A model generated the notes under the pieces. The model was not told the origin of the DNA and made no database searches. It worked only from the letters and a program-made list of their open reading frames with translations. A stretch of 64,000 bases of DNA from assembly GCA_000955795.1 (NCBI GenBank), contig JYOB01000007.1, positions 62,001 to 126,000 on the forward strand. The letters run 5' to 3'. Below are positions 1 through 11,365 of this stretch, piece by piece. A program made the position numbers and the translations under genes. The first letter of the stretch is position 1; every line of letters starts with the position of its first letter. The DNA comes from Burkholderiaceae bacterium 26. Its GTDB lineage: Bacteria; Pseudomonadota; Gammaproteobacteria; Burkholderiales; Burkholderiaceae.

Positions 1-2
1 CC

Positions 3-947
<945 letters not shown>

Positions 948-1537
948 CGCAAGGACGACACGTCCCATCGCTTGGCTGCGGCGCGTTTCAACAGGGCAAG
1001 CCTGCCCAGAGCGCCGCCCCAATGCTGTAGGCCCGTTCAAACTGCATGATCAGTGAGAGGGTCTTGGGTTGTCATGATGCATCGTGCTGGGGAAGTTGGA
1101 ACAGCATTGCTAGATGCGTACGCTGATCGACTTCCTGGTTGACCGGTTCGCAGTACGGCCGCTCAGAAGTGAAAGTGCACAGGCTGGCAAAAGCCAGTGA
1201 GTGGCTGCTTACCGCCAGCGAACACGCTCGCGCGACTTGACGCAGATCAAACAATTCGCTCGCCCTGCTAAGGTTTTCGTTGCTTGCGTCGATTGAAGCA
1301 GGGGCACACCACAAGCACGAGTTGTGGTGCCCGCCACCATGTCGAGGTGCAGGCAGATCTGGCGAAGAATCCATCGAGGGCCCATTCCTCCCCGCAACGG
1401 AAGAACCGCTGGCGCAGTAAATCTAGGCGCCAATCTGCACATCTGACGCAACGCGCGACCCGCGCGTATGAGTGGTGCCAAACCGAAGTCCATCGGGTCC
1501 GCAGTCGGACAGAGCCCTTGAGCAAGAAGCACTACGC
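948..1537. other. Long intergenic region, no convincing gene
   Basis: These 590 bases separate arsA from the diguanylate cyclase gene. Short open frames exist on both strands, but none has a Shine-Dalgarno sequence plus a recognisable protein. The one clear signal is an FNR-type dyad at 1237-1250. No terminator with a U-tract was seen after arsA. The stretch could hold decayed gene remnants at the edge of an ars island; that is inference only. Confidence 0.5.
1237..1250. promoter_or_regulatory. Candidate FNR/ANR/DNR-type binding site
   Basis: The 14 bases TTGACGCAGATCAA match the CRP/FNR-family dyad TTGAT-N4-ATCAA with one mismatch in the fifth position. The site lies about 290 bases upstream of the diguanylate cyclase start. 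If it activates from -41.5, rightward transcription would begin near 1285 and leave a leader of about 250 bases. No -10 element could be fixed with confidence. A chance match remains possible. Confidence 0.4.
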
Positions 1538-4234
1538 ATGATCCGGCCCACTCTCAAATTTCAAGCCGCGTTCTTGGCCACCATCCTCGTGGCGGCCCTG
1601 CTCTGCATCGCTTTCCTGGCCGAACGGACGAAGTTCCGCTCAGACATTCAGGTACTCATCCAGAAGCATCAACAGGCGCTGGTAAAGGATGCCGCGACTG
1701 ACCTCAGGCAGCGCATGGACGATTACCTCGACATCGTTCAACGCACTGCGGCTCAGACCCGCACGGTTCACTTCGGGTCTCCGCAAGACGCTCGCCGATA
1801 CTTTGCGTCCATAGCGCCGACTGCCGGAATGTTTGACAGCGTGTTCCTTGTTGGCATGGACGGCAAAGTCACGGCCGTCTCCCCGTACGTAGAACAGGTG
1901 GTCGGCGTCGACGTTCATGACCGCGACTACTTCAAGCAAGTCGTAGTGGTAGGACAGGCCGCCGTCTCAGCGCCGTTGCGTAACCGTATCGGCGGCGCGC
2001 CAAACATCGTGTTCGCGGCACCGGTCTCTGACGACGCAGGCCACATGGTCGGCGTGCTCTGCGCATCGTTGGGCCTGCTTCGCCCGAACTTCCTTGGCGA
2101 CATGCGGACCACCCGTATCGGTGAGCACGGTTATCTATTCGTCGTCCAGCGCGGCAATGCCCCGGTATTCGTCATTCACCCGGATGACGCAAAACTCTTG
2201 GCCAATACCAGTGCGGAGCCGGACATCGAAAAGGCGCTTGCCGGACAGCCACCGGACGAGACAGCCCCGATGATCACGCTGGAGAACGTCATTTCCACGG
2301 GGTGGACGCTGGGTTCGGTCATCCCGAGAAACGAAGTCGATGCCCCCTTCGCCGTGATGCGGCATCGACTGGGATGGGCCTCGCTGTTCCTGATTGCCCT
2401 GGTCGCATGTTCCGTCTGGGGTGGCATGCAGTTGCTGCTGCGTCCATTGCATCGGCTGCACGTGGCTTTGCGTCGGGCCGATCACTGCGAATGGGATGGG
2501 CTCACCACGCTCGACGTCGGACATGCATCCCCTGAAATCGACTCTATCGTGCGCAGCCTGCGCGCCCTCATGGGACAGGTCGTACAGCAGCGGGCGGAAC
2601 TCGAAGCCGTCAACGACGCGTCCCCGCTTGGATTTTTCCGAACACGCAACGATGGCCGCACGACATACGTCAACAATGCGTACTGCAGCATCCTGGGCCT
2701 GTCCAAGGAAGACGCGCTTGCAGACTCATGGCGTGACAGGCTCGCTCCAGAAGACAAAGAGCGGGCAGAGCGCGCATGGGATGCTTCCAGGGAAGCCGGC
2801 CTCGTCTTTCGCGACCTGCAGCGCTTCTCCATACCGGGCGAGCCAGAGCGCCAGATATCGGTGACAGCTGCACCTGTTGTGGTTGACGGGGCAGCCCAAG
2901 GATATGTCGGGGTCATCGAAGACATCACACAACGTGTACGTGCCGAACAAGCAATCGGCGCACTGATGTCGATCCTGGAAGCCACGCCGGACTTCATCGC
3001 CCAAACAGACCGTTACGGGCAGCTGACCTACATCAACCCCGCTGGGCGGGCCTTCGCAGGCATACCGGCCGACAAGGCCATCAGCGAAACAACCATTACC
3101 GACTACCACCCGCCAGAAACAGTACAGTTCCTGAAGGACGTCGTGGTTCCGACCGCCCTGAGATCCGGCATGTGGATGGGGGAAACGCTTGCATACAACG
3201 CCAAGCGTGAAGTGGTTCCCGTGGCCCACACCGTCATCGTTCATCGAGACTCCGCCGGCAAGCTAGACCACTACTCCGCCCTCATGCGGGACATTCGTGC
3301 CGAAAAAGCGGCGAAAGAAGCCGTCCAACGCAACGCGGAGACTTTGCAGACCGTCACAGACGCAATGCCGGGGCAAGTGCTGTTCGTGGGCGCTGACGGT
3401 CGATACGAGTTTGTGAACGCCGCCTATGCGAGCGAGATGGGCATGTCACGTTCGAGTCTTGTCGGTAAGACCGTTGCCGAGGTCGTGGGCCTGGCCGCGT
3501 ACGAGCGCCTGCGCGAGCCATTGGAAAAGGCGCTGGCGGGTAACCCTCAAAGATTCGAGCGCGAGGAGCGCATCGGTTCCTCGCTCACGTACCGGGAGGT
3601 TCAGTATGTTCCACAGTTCCGGGCCGACGGCACTGTCATCGGCGTGCACATCCTTGTCACGGACATCACCGCCCGCAAAGAGAAAGAGGTCCGCCTGAAA
3701 GCCCTGTCGATGACGGACCACCTCACGGGTCTGCTGAACCGCGCCGGCTTTGACAACCAGATGGAGAAAGCACTTTCTTCCGACAACCGCCGCGAACTGG
3801 GCGCCCTGCTCCTCATCGACCTCGACGGGTTCAAGCGCGTCAACGACACTTACGGGCACGCAACAGGCGACGAGGTGCTGCGTGCATTTGCCGATCGCCT
3901 GCGCACCGTTACACGTCCGTCCGATTTTGTTGCACGCTTCGGCGGCGACGAATTTGCCGTCATCGTCGGGCCGGTGAACGACGACGCGTTACATAAGCTC
4001 GCCGGCCGAATCGTTTCAATTGGCGCACGGCCCTACAAGTTTGGCGAGGTCGTCATTGAACTCGGCTGCAGCGTTGGCGTGGCACGGCTGAGCCACAACG
4101 TCGATGGGGCCGTGGTGTTTTCGGCCGCAGATGACGCGCTCTATCGCGCGAAGGGCCACGGCAAGGGTCGTTACGAATTCTCCGACGACGTTGCTGTCAC
4201 GGAAACCGCATCAGAGAGCAGCGAGGCTCCATAG
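1538..4234 (+). CDS. Membrane sensor diguanylate cyclase (dCache-like, 3 PAS, GGDEF)
   Basis: An 898-residue c-di-GMP synthase. A transmembrane helix at about residues 9-28 is followed by a periplasmic sensor region of the dCache type to about 275, then a second helix at about 278-301. Three PAS domains follow at roughly 352-473, 475-595 and 598-721. The C-terminal GGDEF domain spans about 722-888. The active-site motif GGDEF is at 802-806, and RPSD five residues before it fits the inhibitory I-site, so product feedback is likely. There is no EAL domain. The ATG at 1538 is preferred because it directly precedes the first hydrophobic helix; an upstream in-frame ATG at 1472 adds 22 residues without family character. 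It appears monocistronic. The ligand is unknown. Confidence 0.9.
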   Translation: MIRPTLKFQAAFLATILVAALLCIAFLAERTKFRSDIQVLIQKHQQALVKDAATDLRQRMDDYLDIVQRTAAQTRTVHFGSPQDARRYFASIAPTAGMFDSVFLVGMDGKVTAVSPYVEQVVGVDVHDRDYFKQVVVVGQAAVSAPLRNRIGGAPNIVFAAPVSDDAGHMVGVLCASLGLLRPNFLGDMRTTRIGEHGYLFVVQRGNAPVFVIHPDDAKLLANTSAEPDIEKALAGQPPDETAPMITLENVISTGWTLGSVIPRNEVDAPFAVMRHRLGWASLFLIALVACSVWGGMQLLLRPLHRLHVALRRADHCEWDGLTTLDVGHASPEIDSIVRSLRALMGQVVQQRAELEAVNDASPLGFFRTRNDGRTTYVNNAYCSILGLSKEDALADSWRDRLAPEDKERAERAWDASREAGLVFRDLQRFSIPGEPERQISVTAAPVVVDGAAQGYVGVIEDITQRVRAEQAIGALMSILEATPDFIAQTDRYGQLTYINPAGRAFAGIPADKAISETTITDYHPPETVQFLKDVVVPTALRSGMWMGETLAYNAKREVVPVAHTVIVHRDSAGKLDHYSALMRDIRAEKAAKEAVQRNAETLQTVTDAMPGQVLFVGADGRYEFVNAAYASEMGMSRSSLVGKTVAEVVGLAAYERLREPLEKALAGNPQRFEREERIGSSLTYREVQYVPQFRADGTVIGVHILVTDITARKEKEVRLKALSMTDHLTGLLNRAGFDNQMEKALSSDNRRELGALLLIDLDGFKRVNDTYGHATGDEVLRAFADRLRTVTRPSDFVARFGGDEFAVIVGPVNDDALHKLAGRIVSIGARPYKFGEVVIELGCSVGVARLSHNVDGAVVFSAADDALYRAKGHGKGRYEFSDDVAVTETASESSEAP

Positions 4235-4379
4235 CAACGGCGAATCTGGGTTTTTACCGCAGTCACGTGCTTCCGCTGGTGGGAAAAAATTGCCCTGCCA
4301 ACGCCTGGAAAAAGCGATTCAACCTGCACGGTGGACACGGCTGCAATGACAAAGCCGGTATCGCCCTCCAATCGCGCCA

Positions 4380-4766
4380 TCAGGACCGCTGTAGATCAAC
4401 GCTCGGACGAAAGATGCCTCCCGGTACAAGCGCGCAGATATCGAAGCCCATATCGTTGTCGCCAGTCTCTTCTGCGCCCTCGAGCGCCCAGTTCGCCCAA
4501 TCCTTCAATCGCCCGCAGGTACTTGCTCGAGCGTCGCTGGACTGGTGAAAGTAGACCTGCAACATCAACTCCGTCAGGTGAAATGAAAATGAATTGACCT
4601 GCTTGTCGCCTCGCGGGCCTTCTACTATCCACCACGCGTGTACATCTATTCCGCCCAGTTCGTCGCCTTCAAGCCGCAAGACGGCCCGACGAGGCAGCGT
4701 TTCTGTTAGCGCATCTTGGAGTTCACGTAGACAAGTCCTTTCGGCTTCGTTGATCCGCTCGCGCAT
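4380..4766 (-). CDS. Small protein of unknown family, paralogue A
   Basis: A 128-residue soluble protein that I do not recognise. The start at 4766 is chosen because GGAGG lies four bases upstream; an upstream ATG at 4799 lacks this. It is clearly related to the next gene on the same strand (4922-5374). Shared positions include LRELQ/LWELE near the N-terminus, LPRxAL/V, GGxDVxAxW, RGxxQ, a central aromatic block, RxxxW, and DxGxDxxxxVP near the C-terminus. No signal peptide, transmembrane helix or catalytic signature is visible. The 155-base gap to its paralogue could hold a separate promoter. A tandem duplication followed by strong divergence is inferred. Confidence 0.6.
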   Translation of the reverse strand: MRERINEAERTCLRELQDALTETLPRRAVLRLEGDELGGIDVHAWWIVEGPRGDKQVNSFSFHLTELMLQVYFHQSSDARASTCGRLKDWANWALEGAEETGDNDMGFDICALVPGGIFRPSVDLQRS

Positions 4767-4921
4767 AAGGCCTCCGCATTTCCGCGCGCCCACACTCACG
4801 GGCCGCTATTCGAAGGTAGCCGCTGCGCGCTCCTATGCCTTGACGGCGCACAATCAACCGGCGTTTAGAAAGCCGATCGGTGGACAGACACACCTCAAAA
4901 ACCTGTCGATAGAACTGCCGC

Positions 4922-5374
4922 TCAAGTCAACGGCGGCAGGGATGCGCCCCGATGGAGGGAAAAATCGTGTTCTCGGTCCTGCCGCCCCACACGAATGGCG
5001 TCTCTCTCATCAAGAAAGAAGGCATTTGGCACGGTGAGCACCAGGTCGTAGCCCGTGTCTGCGCACTGTTCTCCGCCCTGGAATTCCAACTGGACGGACA
5101 GCCATTCGCTGACCCGCCGACAGATCTCTTCCCGTCTGGGATGATTCAGTCGGCAGTACGCCTTGGCCTCAGCCACACCGAAATGCACCGCTAACGTGCA
5201 TTCCTGCCGATTGCCACGGACTGTCGACATCGTCCACTTCGCTGCCACATCGTAGCCACCGCAATTGGCACGAGCCGAATTGACGAGCGCCCCTCTGGGT
5301 AATGCACGGGACACTGAGGACTCCAGTTCCCAAAGCGTGGCGGCGACCACTTCGTCTGGTTGTTGTTCAAGCAT
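4922..5374 (-). CDS. Small protein of unknown family, paralogue B
   Basis: A 150-residue soluble protein, tandem to and related to the 128-residue product of 4380-4766. The shared framework is LxELxxxxxxxLPRxAL, GGxDVxAxW, RGxxQ, RxxxW and DxGYDxxxxVP. This copy has a charged C-terminal tail of about 30 residues rich in Asp, Arg and His that the other lacks. The start ATG at 5374 follows a GGGGAAA element at suitable spacing. Function is unknown. Its conservation with a neighbour is the main evidence that both are real genes and not chance frames. Confidence 0.6.
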   Translation of the reverse strand: MLEQQPDEVVAATLWELESSVSRALPRGALVNSARANCGGYDVAAKWTMSTVRGNRQECTLAVHFGVAEAKAYCRLNHPRREEICRRVSEWLSVQLEFQGGEQCADTGYDLVLTVPNAFFLDERDAIRVGRQDREHDFSLHRGASLPPLT

Positions 5375-5668
5375 GACGTTTCCCCGTTTTCAGCCTATTG
5401 GATGGCTTTTTCTAATAGCCCTCCACGGTAAGCCGATGCGGCCCTTCGCTGGCTGATACAGATCAACCTCTAAATCTGTCGCGCAGCACGTGAGAAATGA
5501 CGCTCACGGGTTTTCCAGCGCTCCAAGGCCGCCGATCGTCCTTTTTTCCCCCTCCATTGAAGAAATGGCCAACCGCCGCCGCTGCCTGGCAGCCAACCGC
5601 TCCGCGCCACCGGCGATGACCCTGGCATGCCGGCTGCTTCCGCCCACGGAGCGCAACGGAGGCCACGC
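5375..5668. other. Intergenic region between divergent genes
   Basis: These 294 bases lie between the leftward paralogue B and the rightward small exported protein, and presumably hold both promoters. An inverted repeat ACAGAT-N10-ATCTGT is at about 5458-5479. No small RNA or additional gene was recognised. Confidence 0.4.
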
Positions 5669-6019
5669 ATGCATCACGCATTACGAGTGACAAAGCGAAC
5701 TGCAGCAGGTTGGCTGTTCTTCCTGGCATCGACGGGCGGCAGCGGACTTTCGCTTGCGCAGCCTACTGAGCCGCGCCCGGCATCGCCAGACGTCGCTCCA
5801 GCGGCCCTAGCGAAGACCGCAAAACGCTCCTTGTCGCGATATCCGGACACCATGCAGGCCTCCGCGCCTGATCTGTCTACGCCGCAGGCCGCGTCTCCTT
5901 CCCCAGGATCGGGCGGGGCTGCGGGCATCGCTGAGCCTTCGGGCAACAGTGCCGCCGCAGGCCCCGGCGGCCCGGCCAACATGCGTGGCGAGCCTGCGCA
6001 TAAGCAGCCATTGCGTTAA
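5669..6019 (+). CDS. Small exported Pro/Ala/Gly-rich protein
   Basis: A 116-residue hypothetical protein. The start at 5669 has GGAGG six bases upstream. The N-terminus reads as a Sec signal peptide: basic residues, a hydrophobic stretch (GWLFFLAS) and small residues ending around SLAQ. The mature part is low-complexity, rich in Ala, Pro, Ser and Gly, with no cysteine or catalytic motif, and looks disordered. It lies 44 bases upstream of the DNA repair operon on the same strand and could share a transcript, but a periplasmic protein has no obvious link to that function. An upstream in-frame ATG at 5627 would mask the signal peptide. Confidence 0.55.
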   Translation: MHHALRVTKRTAAGWLFFLASTGGSGLSLAQPTEPRPASPDVAPAALAKTAKRSLSRYPDTMQASAPDLSTPQAASPSPGSGGAAGIAEPSGNSAAAGPGGPANMRGEPAHKQPLR

Positions 6020-6063
6020 TGTTGTCGCCAAAACCTGATAGGGGTCTCGAATGAGAGCGAGTG

Positions 6064-7110
6064 ATGACCAGCGCAGCAGAACTGATCGTGACAACGCCCA
6101 AAGGCCTGTACTGCCCAGTAGGCGACTTCTACATTGACCCTTGGCGGCCGGTTGACCGAGCCGTCATCACGCACGCCCACAGTGACCACGCCCGCATCGG
6201 GCACCAGCATTACCTCGCTGCCGCCCCTGGTGCGGGTGTGCTGCGTGCGCGCCTGGGTGACGACATCCCCCTGCAGACGCTGCCGTACGGGGAATCCATC
6301 GTCCATCACGGCGTCCGGTTGAGCTTTCATCCGGCGGGGCATGTACTCGGGTCCGCGCAGGTGCGGCTGGAATACGGCGGCGACGTGTGGGTCGTGTCCG
6401 GCGACTACAAGGTCGAGGCGGATCGCACCTGCACGCCGTTCGAGCCGGTGCGCTGCAACACATTCATCACTGAATCCACATTCGGACTGCCGATCTACCA
6501 CTGGCGGCCACAGACCGAGATCTTTGCGCAGCTCAACGCATGGTGGCGCGGCAATGCCGAAGCTGGCCGCGCGAGCGTCGTGTTCTGCTATGCGTTCGGC
6601 AAGGCCCAGCGCATTCTGTCGGGGATCGATACCGGCATCGGGCCAATTGTTTCGCACGGCGCCATGCTGCAGTTAGACGCCGCCTATCGGCACGCGGGCG
6701 TGGCGCTCCCACCCACGCAACTGGCGACCGACGTGCCCCGCACTGAATTGCGACGCGCGCTCGTGCTGGCGCCACCCTCCGCCCAACGCACGCCGTGGAT
6801 GCGCCGTTTTGGCGACTATGCCGATGCCTTTGCCAGCGGCTGGATGCAGCTTCGCGGGGCACGCCGGCGGCGCGGCGTCGACCGCGGTATCGTGCTGTCC
6901 GATCACGCAGACTGGCCTGGCTTGCAGCAAGCCATTGATGCCACGGGCGCCACGCGGGTCTATGTCACGCACGGGCAGGTGGCGCCGATGGTGCGCTGGC
7001 TGTGCGAGCGCGGCCTGGATGCGCGCGCATTCGCCACCGAGTATGGCGACGAAGGCGAAGAAGCCGATGCAGCCGAAGCAGTCGAACCAGCGGACCCGCC
7101 CGCGCCATGA
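6064..7110 (+). CDS. Ligase-associated DNA exonuclease (metallo-beta-lactamase/beta-CASP type)
   Basis: A 348-residue cytoplasmic nuclease of the family encoded beside ATP-dependent DNA ligases. The metal-binding motif THAHSDHAR (HxHxDH) is near residues 37-45. Further expected elements are PAGHVLGSAQ, SGDYK and a late LSDHADW. The start may be this ATG or the GTG immediately before it. The gene ends in ATGA, overlapping the ligase start by four bases, so the two are translationally coupled. By its family it should process DNA ends in a repair pathway with the following ligase, helicase and endonuclease. RNA-processing relatives share the fold, but the neighbourhood favours DNA. Confidence 0.88.
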   Translation: MTSAAELIVTTPKGLYCPVGDFYIDPWRPVDRAVITHAHSDHARIGHQHYLAAAPGAGVLRARLGDDIPLQTLPYGESIVHHGVRLSFHPAGHVLGSAQVRLEYGGDVWVVSGDYKVEADRTCTPFEPVRCNTFITESTFGLPIYHWRPQTEIFAQLNAWWRGNAEAGRASVVFCYAFGKAQRILSGIDTGIGPIVSHGAMLQLDAAYRHAGVALPPTQLATDVPRTELRRALVLAPPSAQRTPWMRRFGDYADAFASGWMQLRGARRRRGVDRGIVLSDHADWPGLQQAIDATGATRVYVTHGQVAPMVRWLCERGLDARAFATEYGDEGEEADAAEAVEPADPPAP

Positions 7111-8753
7111 AAGCCTTTGCCGATCTGTACGCGCAGCTCGACGCCACCACATCGAGCAACGGCAAGTTGGCCGCACTGGTGGCCTACCTGCGCACCGCGC
7201 CCGATGCCGATGCCGCCTGGGCGGTCTACTTCCTGGCCGGCGGCAAGCCCCGCCAGTTGGTGCCCGTGCGTGTGCTCGCCAGCTTTGCCCAGACCACATC
7301 CGGCTTGCCCGAATGGCTGTTTGACGAGTGCTACCAAGCCGTCGGCGACCTGGCCGAGACGATCGCCCTGGTCCTGCCCGATGCGGATCATGCAGACGAC
7401 GCCACCCTGGCCGAGTGGATGGAAACGCGCCTGCTGCCATTGCGTGGTCAGCCGCCCGAGCTGGTACTGCCTCGCCTTGCCGAACTGTGCCGGGGCCTTC
7501 CGCTGCAAGCGCGGCTGGTGTTGATGAAGTTGATGACCGGGGCGTTTCGTGTGGGGGTGTCAAAACTGCTCGTCACGCGCGCGCTGGCCGAAGTGGGCGG
7601 CACCGACCCCAAGCACGTCGCGCAACGGCTGATGGGCTATACCGACATCGGCCAGGCACCCACCCCCGAGCGCTATCGCGCGCTGCTGGCCGATGCCAGT
7701 GCCGATGGCCATGCGCTCGATACCGGGCACCCGTATCCGTTCTTTCTTGCGCATCCGCTGCAGGCCGACGCGCAAGCCTTCGACACACTGCTTGGCTCAC
7801 CCACTGAATGGCAAATCGAATGGAAGTGGGATGGCATCCGCGCGCAACTCGTGCGCCGCGCCGACAGCGCATGGCTGTGGTCGCGTGGCGAGGAACTCAT
7901 CACCGACCGATTTCCCGAACTGTCCACCATGGCGGGGGTATTGCCCTCGGGCACCGTGCTCGATGGCGAGATCGTGGTGTGGCAAGCGGGCCGCGTGCAG
8001 CCCTTTGCGCTGCTTCAGCAACGCATCGGCCGCAAAACGCTGAACGCGCGCGTGCTGCGAGAAGCGCCGGCCGTGCTGCTGGCGTATGACCTCCTCGAAT
8101 GGCAGGGGCAGGATTTGCGCGAGCGCACGCAGAGCGAGCGGCGCGTGCAACTCGAACGTGTGATTGCCGAATACATTCATCCGGCGCTGGAGCTGTCTCC
8201 GTTGCTTCAAGGCGACGACTGGCAGCATCTTGCGCACCAGCGCGAAGCCTCCCGCGAGCTTGGCGTGGAGGGGCTGATGCTCAAGCGGCGCGACGCACGC
8301 TACGGCGTGGGGCGCACCAAGGATGTGGGCGTGTGGTGGAAGTGGAAGATCGATCCGTTCTCGGTCGATGCCGTCCTCATCTATGCGCAGCGCGGCCACG
8401 GCCGGCGCGCGAGCCTGTATACCGACTACACCTTTGCCGTATGGGATGCGCCGCCCGAGGTGCCCGAGCGCAAGCTGGTGCCCTTTGCGAAGGCGTACTC
8501 CGGCCTGAGCGACGCGGAGATCCGGCAGGTCGACGCGCTCATCCGCAAGACCACGGTTGAAAGTTTTGGCCCCGTGCGCAGCGTGACCCCGACGCTGGTG
8601 TTCGAACTCGGCTTTGAAGGCATTGCACGCAGCGCGCGCCACAAGAGCGGCATCGCTGTGCGGTTTCCGCGCATGCTGCGCTGGCGCCATGACAAGCCCG
8701 TTGCCGAAGCTGATACCTTGCAGACGCTGGAAAGCCTGCTGCCGCCGTCATGA
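7107..8753 (+). CDS. ATP-dependent DNA ligase, repair-operon type
   Basis: A 548-residue ATP-dependent ligase. It has an N-terminal DNA-binding region, a nucleotidyltransferase core and a C-terminal OB-fold. Motif I is [10 protein letters not shown] with the adenylated lysine at about residue 240. Later motifs include DGEIV, EGLMLK and WWKWK. There are no LigD polymerase or phosphoesterase domains. The start at 7107 is set by the four-base ATGA overlap with the exonuclease; longer upstream translation is arginine-rich and unlike the family. It also overlaps the helicase start by four bases. It probably seals nicks or breaks prepared by its operon partners. Confidence 0.92.
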   Translation: MKAFADLYAQLDATTSSNGKLAALVAYLRTAPDADAAWAVYFLAGGKPRQLVPVRVLASFAQTTSGLPEWLFDECYQAVGDLAETIALVLPDADHADDATLAEWMETRLLPLRGQPPELVLPRLAELCRGLPLQARLVLMKLMTGAFRVGVSKLLVTRALAEVGGTDPKHVAQRLMGYTDIGQAPTPERYRALLADASADGHALDTGHPYPFFLAHPLQADAQAFDTLLGSPTEWQIEWKWDGIRAQLVRRADSAWLWSRGEELITDRFPELSTMAGVLPSGTVLDGEIVVWQAGRVQPFALLQQRIGRKTLNARVLREAPAVLLAYDLLEWQGQDLRERTQSERRVQLERVIAEYIHPALELSPLLQGDDWQHLAHQREASRELGVEGLMLKRRDARYGVGRTKDVGVWWKWKIDPFSVDAVLIYAQRGHGRRASLYTDYTFAVWDAPPEVPERKLVPFAKAYSGLSDAEIRQVDALIRKTTVESFGPVRSVTPTLVFELGFEGIARSARHKSGIAVRFPRMLRWRHDKPVAEADTLQTLESLLPPS

Positions 8754-11365
8754 ACGAACCCGCAATGCCCGATCTTGATGCATGGTTTGCCGCGCGCGGC
8801 TGGGAGCCAATGCCGTTCCAGCGCGCCGTGTGGTCGGCCATGGCGCGCGGCGAATCGGGCCTGCTGCACGCCACCACGGGGGCGGGGAAAACCTATGCGG
8901 TGTGGCTCGGCGCGCTGCAGCGGTTGGCGCAAGTGCGCGGGCGCGGCGGCGCGCCGCCTTTGTCCGTGCTGTGGCTCACGCCCATGCGTGCGCTGGCGGC
9001 CGACACCACGCGCGCATTGAACGAAGCTGCACAGGCGCTGGCACCGCACTGGACTCTGGGCTTGCGCACCGGCGACACCGGCAGCACCGAGCGTGCCGCG
9101 CAATCGCGCCGTTTGCCCACCGCCCTGGTGACAACGCCCGAAAGCCTGTCGTTGCTACTCGCGCGTGCTGACGCCCGTGAAGCGCTTGGCTCGGTGCGCG
9201 TGGTCATCGTGGATGAATGGCACGAACTGGTCGGCAACAAGCGTGGCGTGCAGGTGCAATTGGCGCTGGCACGATTGCGCGCGTGGTCGCCGGGGCTCGT
9301 CGTGTGGGGGCTCTCCGCCACGCTGGGCGACCTGGCGGAAGCCATGGATGCGCTCAGCGATGCCGGGAACCCCGCCACCGGAACGCTGGTGCAAGGCCAC
9401 CTGCCCAAGCGCATGGAGATTGATACGTTGCTGCCGGATGGTGTAGGCCGGTTTCCATGGGCCGGACACCTGGGCATGGCGATGCTGCCCCACGTGCTTG
9501 ATGAGTTGGAAAGTGCCCGCACCGCACTGGTGTTTCTCAATACGCGCTCGCAGGCGGAGCTGTGGTACCAGGCCGTCATCAATGCGCGGCCGGAATGGGC
9601 GGGGCTGATCGCGTTGCATCACGGCTCACTGGACCGCTCAACGCGCGACTGGGTCGAGACCGGGCTCAAGCAAGGCATGCTCAAGGCGGTGTTCTGCACG
9701 TCAAGCCTGGATTTGGGCGTCGACTTTCTGCCGGTGGAACGCGTCCTGCAGATCGGCTCACCCAAGGGCGTGGCGCGGCTGTTGCAGCGTGCAGGGCGAT
9801 CGGGCCACGCGCCGGGCCGGCCCTCTCGCGTAACGGTGGTGCCCACGCACAGCCTTGAACTCGTGGAAGGCGCGGCCGCGCGCGCTGCCGCCATGTCGGG
9901 CCACGTGGAAGCCCGCACCTCGCCGCACAAGCCGCTCGATGTGCTGGTCCAGCATCTGGTGACGGTGGCGCTGGGCGGCGGCTTCGTGCCCAACGCGCTT
10001 CTGGAAGAAGTGCGCCGCGCCTGGGCCTACCGAGACTTGCGCGACGACGAGTGGCAATGGGCGCTCGACTTCGTGCGACAAGGCGGCCACTCGCTCACCG
10101 CATATCCCGACTACCACCGCGTCACACCAGACGAGCACGGGGTCTGGCGCGTGCCCGATGCTCGGCTCGCGCGGCGGCACCGCATGAGCATCGGCACCAT
10201 CGTCAGCGATGCAACGATGACCGTGCGCTGGTGGCGTGCTTCCGGCGGCGGTGCCCTGGGGTCGATCGAGGAAGGTTTCATTGCCCGGCTGCGCCCTGGC
10301 GACAACTTCCTGTTTGCGGGCCGCTTGCTGGAGCTGGTGCGCGTGCAGGACATGACGGCCTATGCGCGGCGTGCCACCGGCAAACGTGCTGCCGTGCCCC
10401 GCTGGAACGGTGGTCGCATGCCGCTTTCCACCGAGCTGGCGCACGCGGTGGTGGCGCAGCTTGATGCGGCGGCACATGCGCGTTTCGATAGCCCCGAAAT
10501 GGAGGCCGCGCGCCCGCTGCTGGAGCTGCAGGCGCGCTGGTCTGCGCTGCCCACCACCGCAACGCTGGTGGCCGAAACCCTGCACTCCCGCGAGGGCTGG
10601 CATCTCTTTCTCTACCCGTTTGCCGGGCGGCATGCCCACCTGGGGCTGGCAAGCTTGCTGGGCTGGCGCGCCGCCAATCGCACGCCGGCCACGTTTTCCC
10701 TGGCGTTCAACGACTACGGCCTCGAACTCCTGTCGGCCACGCCCATCGACTGGCCCGCGTTGCTGGCCAGCGGCGAACTCTTTTCCACCCACACTCTCAT
10801 GCAGGATGTGCTGGCCAGCCTCAACGCTGGAGAACTCGCACAACGCCGCTTTCGGGAGATCGCACGCGTATCGGGGCTGGTGTTCCAGGGCTACCCCGGC
10901 GCGCACAAGAGCACGCGCCAGTTGCAGGCTTCATCCGGCCTGTTCTATGAAGTCTTCCGGCGCCACGACCCGGGCAACCTGCTGCTCTCGCAAGCGGAAA
11001 CCGAAGTGCTGCGCCAGGAGCTGGACCTCGACCGCATTGAATCCGCCCTCATCCGCATGCGCGGTTTGCGGCTTGAACTGTGCGCGCTGACCCGGCCTTC
11101 GCCGTTCGGCTTTCCGTTGATGGTGGAGCGTTTTCGCGAACAGCTCTCGACCGAGAAACTGGCGGATCGGATCGCACGCATGCTGGCCGAAGCCGAGCGC
11201 GCCGCAGGCCCCGAGCCGACCGATCCGGATGCCGCAACACGGCCAGAAATCGAGACAGACGTACAGGCCGCGTTGCGCTTGACTGAATCGCCCGACACAG
11301 CGGGCAAATCCAGCCGCCGCACGCGCCGGCCACGCAAGACATCGAAGCCACTCCCACTGCTATGA
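8750..11365 (+). CDS. Ligase-associated DEXH-box helicase (Lhr-Core-like)
   Basis: An 871-residue superfamily 2 helicase. Walker A ATTGAGKT is near residues 42-49 and the DEWH box near 155-158. Other helicase elements include [16 protein letters not shown] and QRAGRSGH (motif VI). About 450 C-terminal residues correspond to the winged-helix and Lhr-specific domains. Pseudomonas Lhr-Core proteins are 3'-to-5' ATP-dependent translocases and helicases. It is coupled to the ligase before it and to PdeM after it by four-base overlaps. The last roughly 60 residues are basic and low in complexity. Confidence 0.92.
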   Translation: MNEPAMPDLDAWFAARGWEPMPFQRAVWSAMARGESGLLHATTGAGKTYAVWLGALQRLAQVRGRGGAPPLSVLWLTPMRALAADTTRALNEAAQALAPHWTLGLRTGDTGSTERAAQSRRLPTALVTTPESLSLLLARADAREALGSVRVVIVDEWHELVGNKRGVQVQLALARLRAWSPGLVVWGLSATLGDLAEAMDALSDAGNPATGTLVQGHLPKRMEIDTLLPDGVGRFPWAGHLGMAMLPHVLDELESARTALVFLNTRSQAELWYQAVINARPEWAGLIALHHGSLDRSTRDWVETGLKQGMLKAVFCTSSLDLGVDFLPVERVLQIGSPKGVARLLQRAGRSGHAPGRPSRVTVVPTHSLELVEGAAARAAAMSGHVEARTSPHKPLDVLVQHLVTVALGGGFVPNALLEEVRRAWAYRDLRDDEWQWALDFVRQGGHSLTAYPDYHRVTPDEHGVWRVPDARLARRHRMSIGTIVSDATMTVRWWRASGGGALGSIEEGFIARLRPGDNFLFAGRLLELVRVQDMTAYARRATGKRAAVPRWNGGRMPLSTELAHAVVAQLDAAAHARFDSPEMEAARPLLELQARWSALPTTATLVAETLHSREGWHLFLYPFAGRHAHLGLASLLGWRAANRTPATFSLAFNDYGLELLSATPIDWPALLASGELFSTHTLMQDVLASLNAGELAQRRFREIARVSGLVFQGYPGAHKSTRQLQASSGLFYEVFRRHDPGNLLLSQAETEVLRQELDLDRIESALIRMRGLRLELCALTRPSPFGFPLMVERFREQLSTEKLADRIARMLAEAERAAGPEPTDPDAATRPEIETDVQAALRLTESPDTAGKSSRRTRRPRKTSKPLPLL

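Noticed and set aside
5458-5479. ACAGAT-N10-ATCTGT as an operator
   Set aside because: Six-base arms with a ten-base gap are common by chance. No partner site or matching regulator was found nearby.
6673-7563. A 296-codon minus-strand frame and similar long frames opposite the repair operon (for example 9758-10906)
   Set aside because: They overlap well-supported genes fully and show shadow-frame composition.
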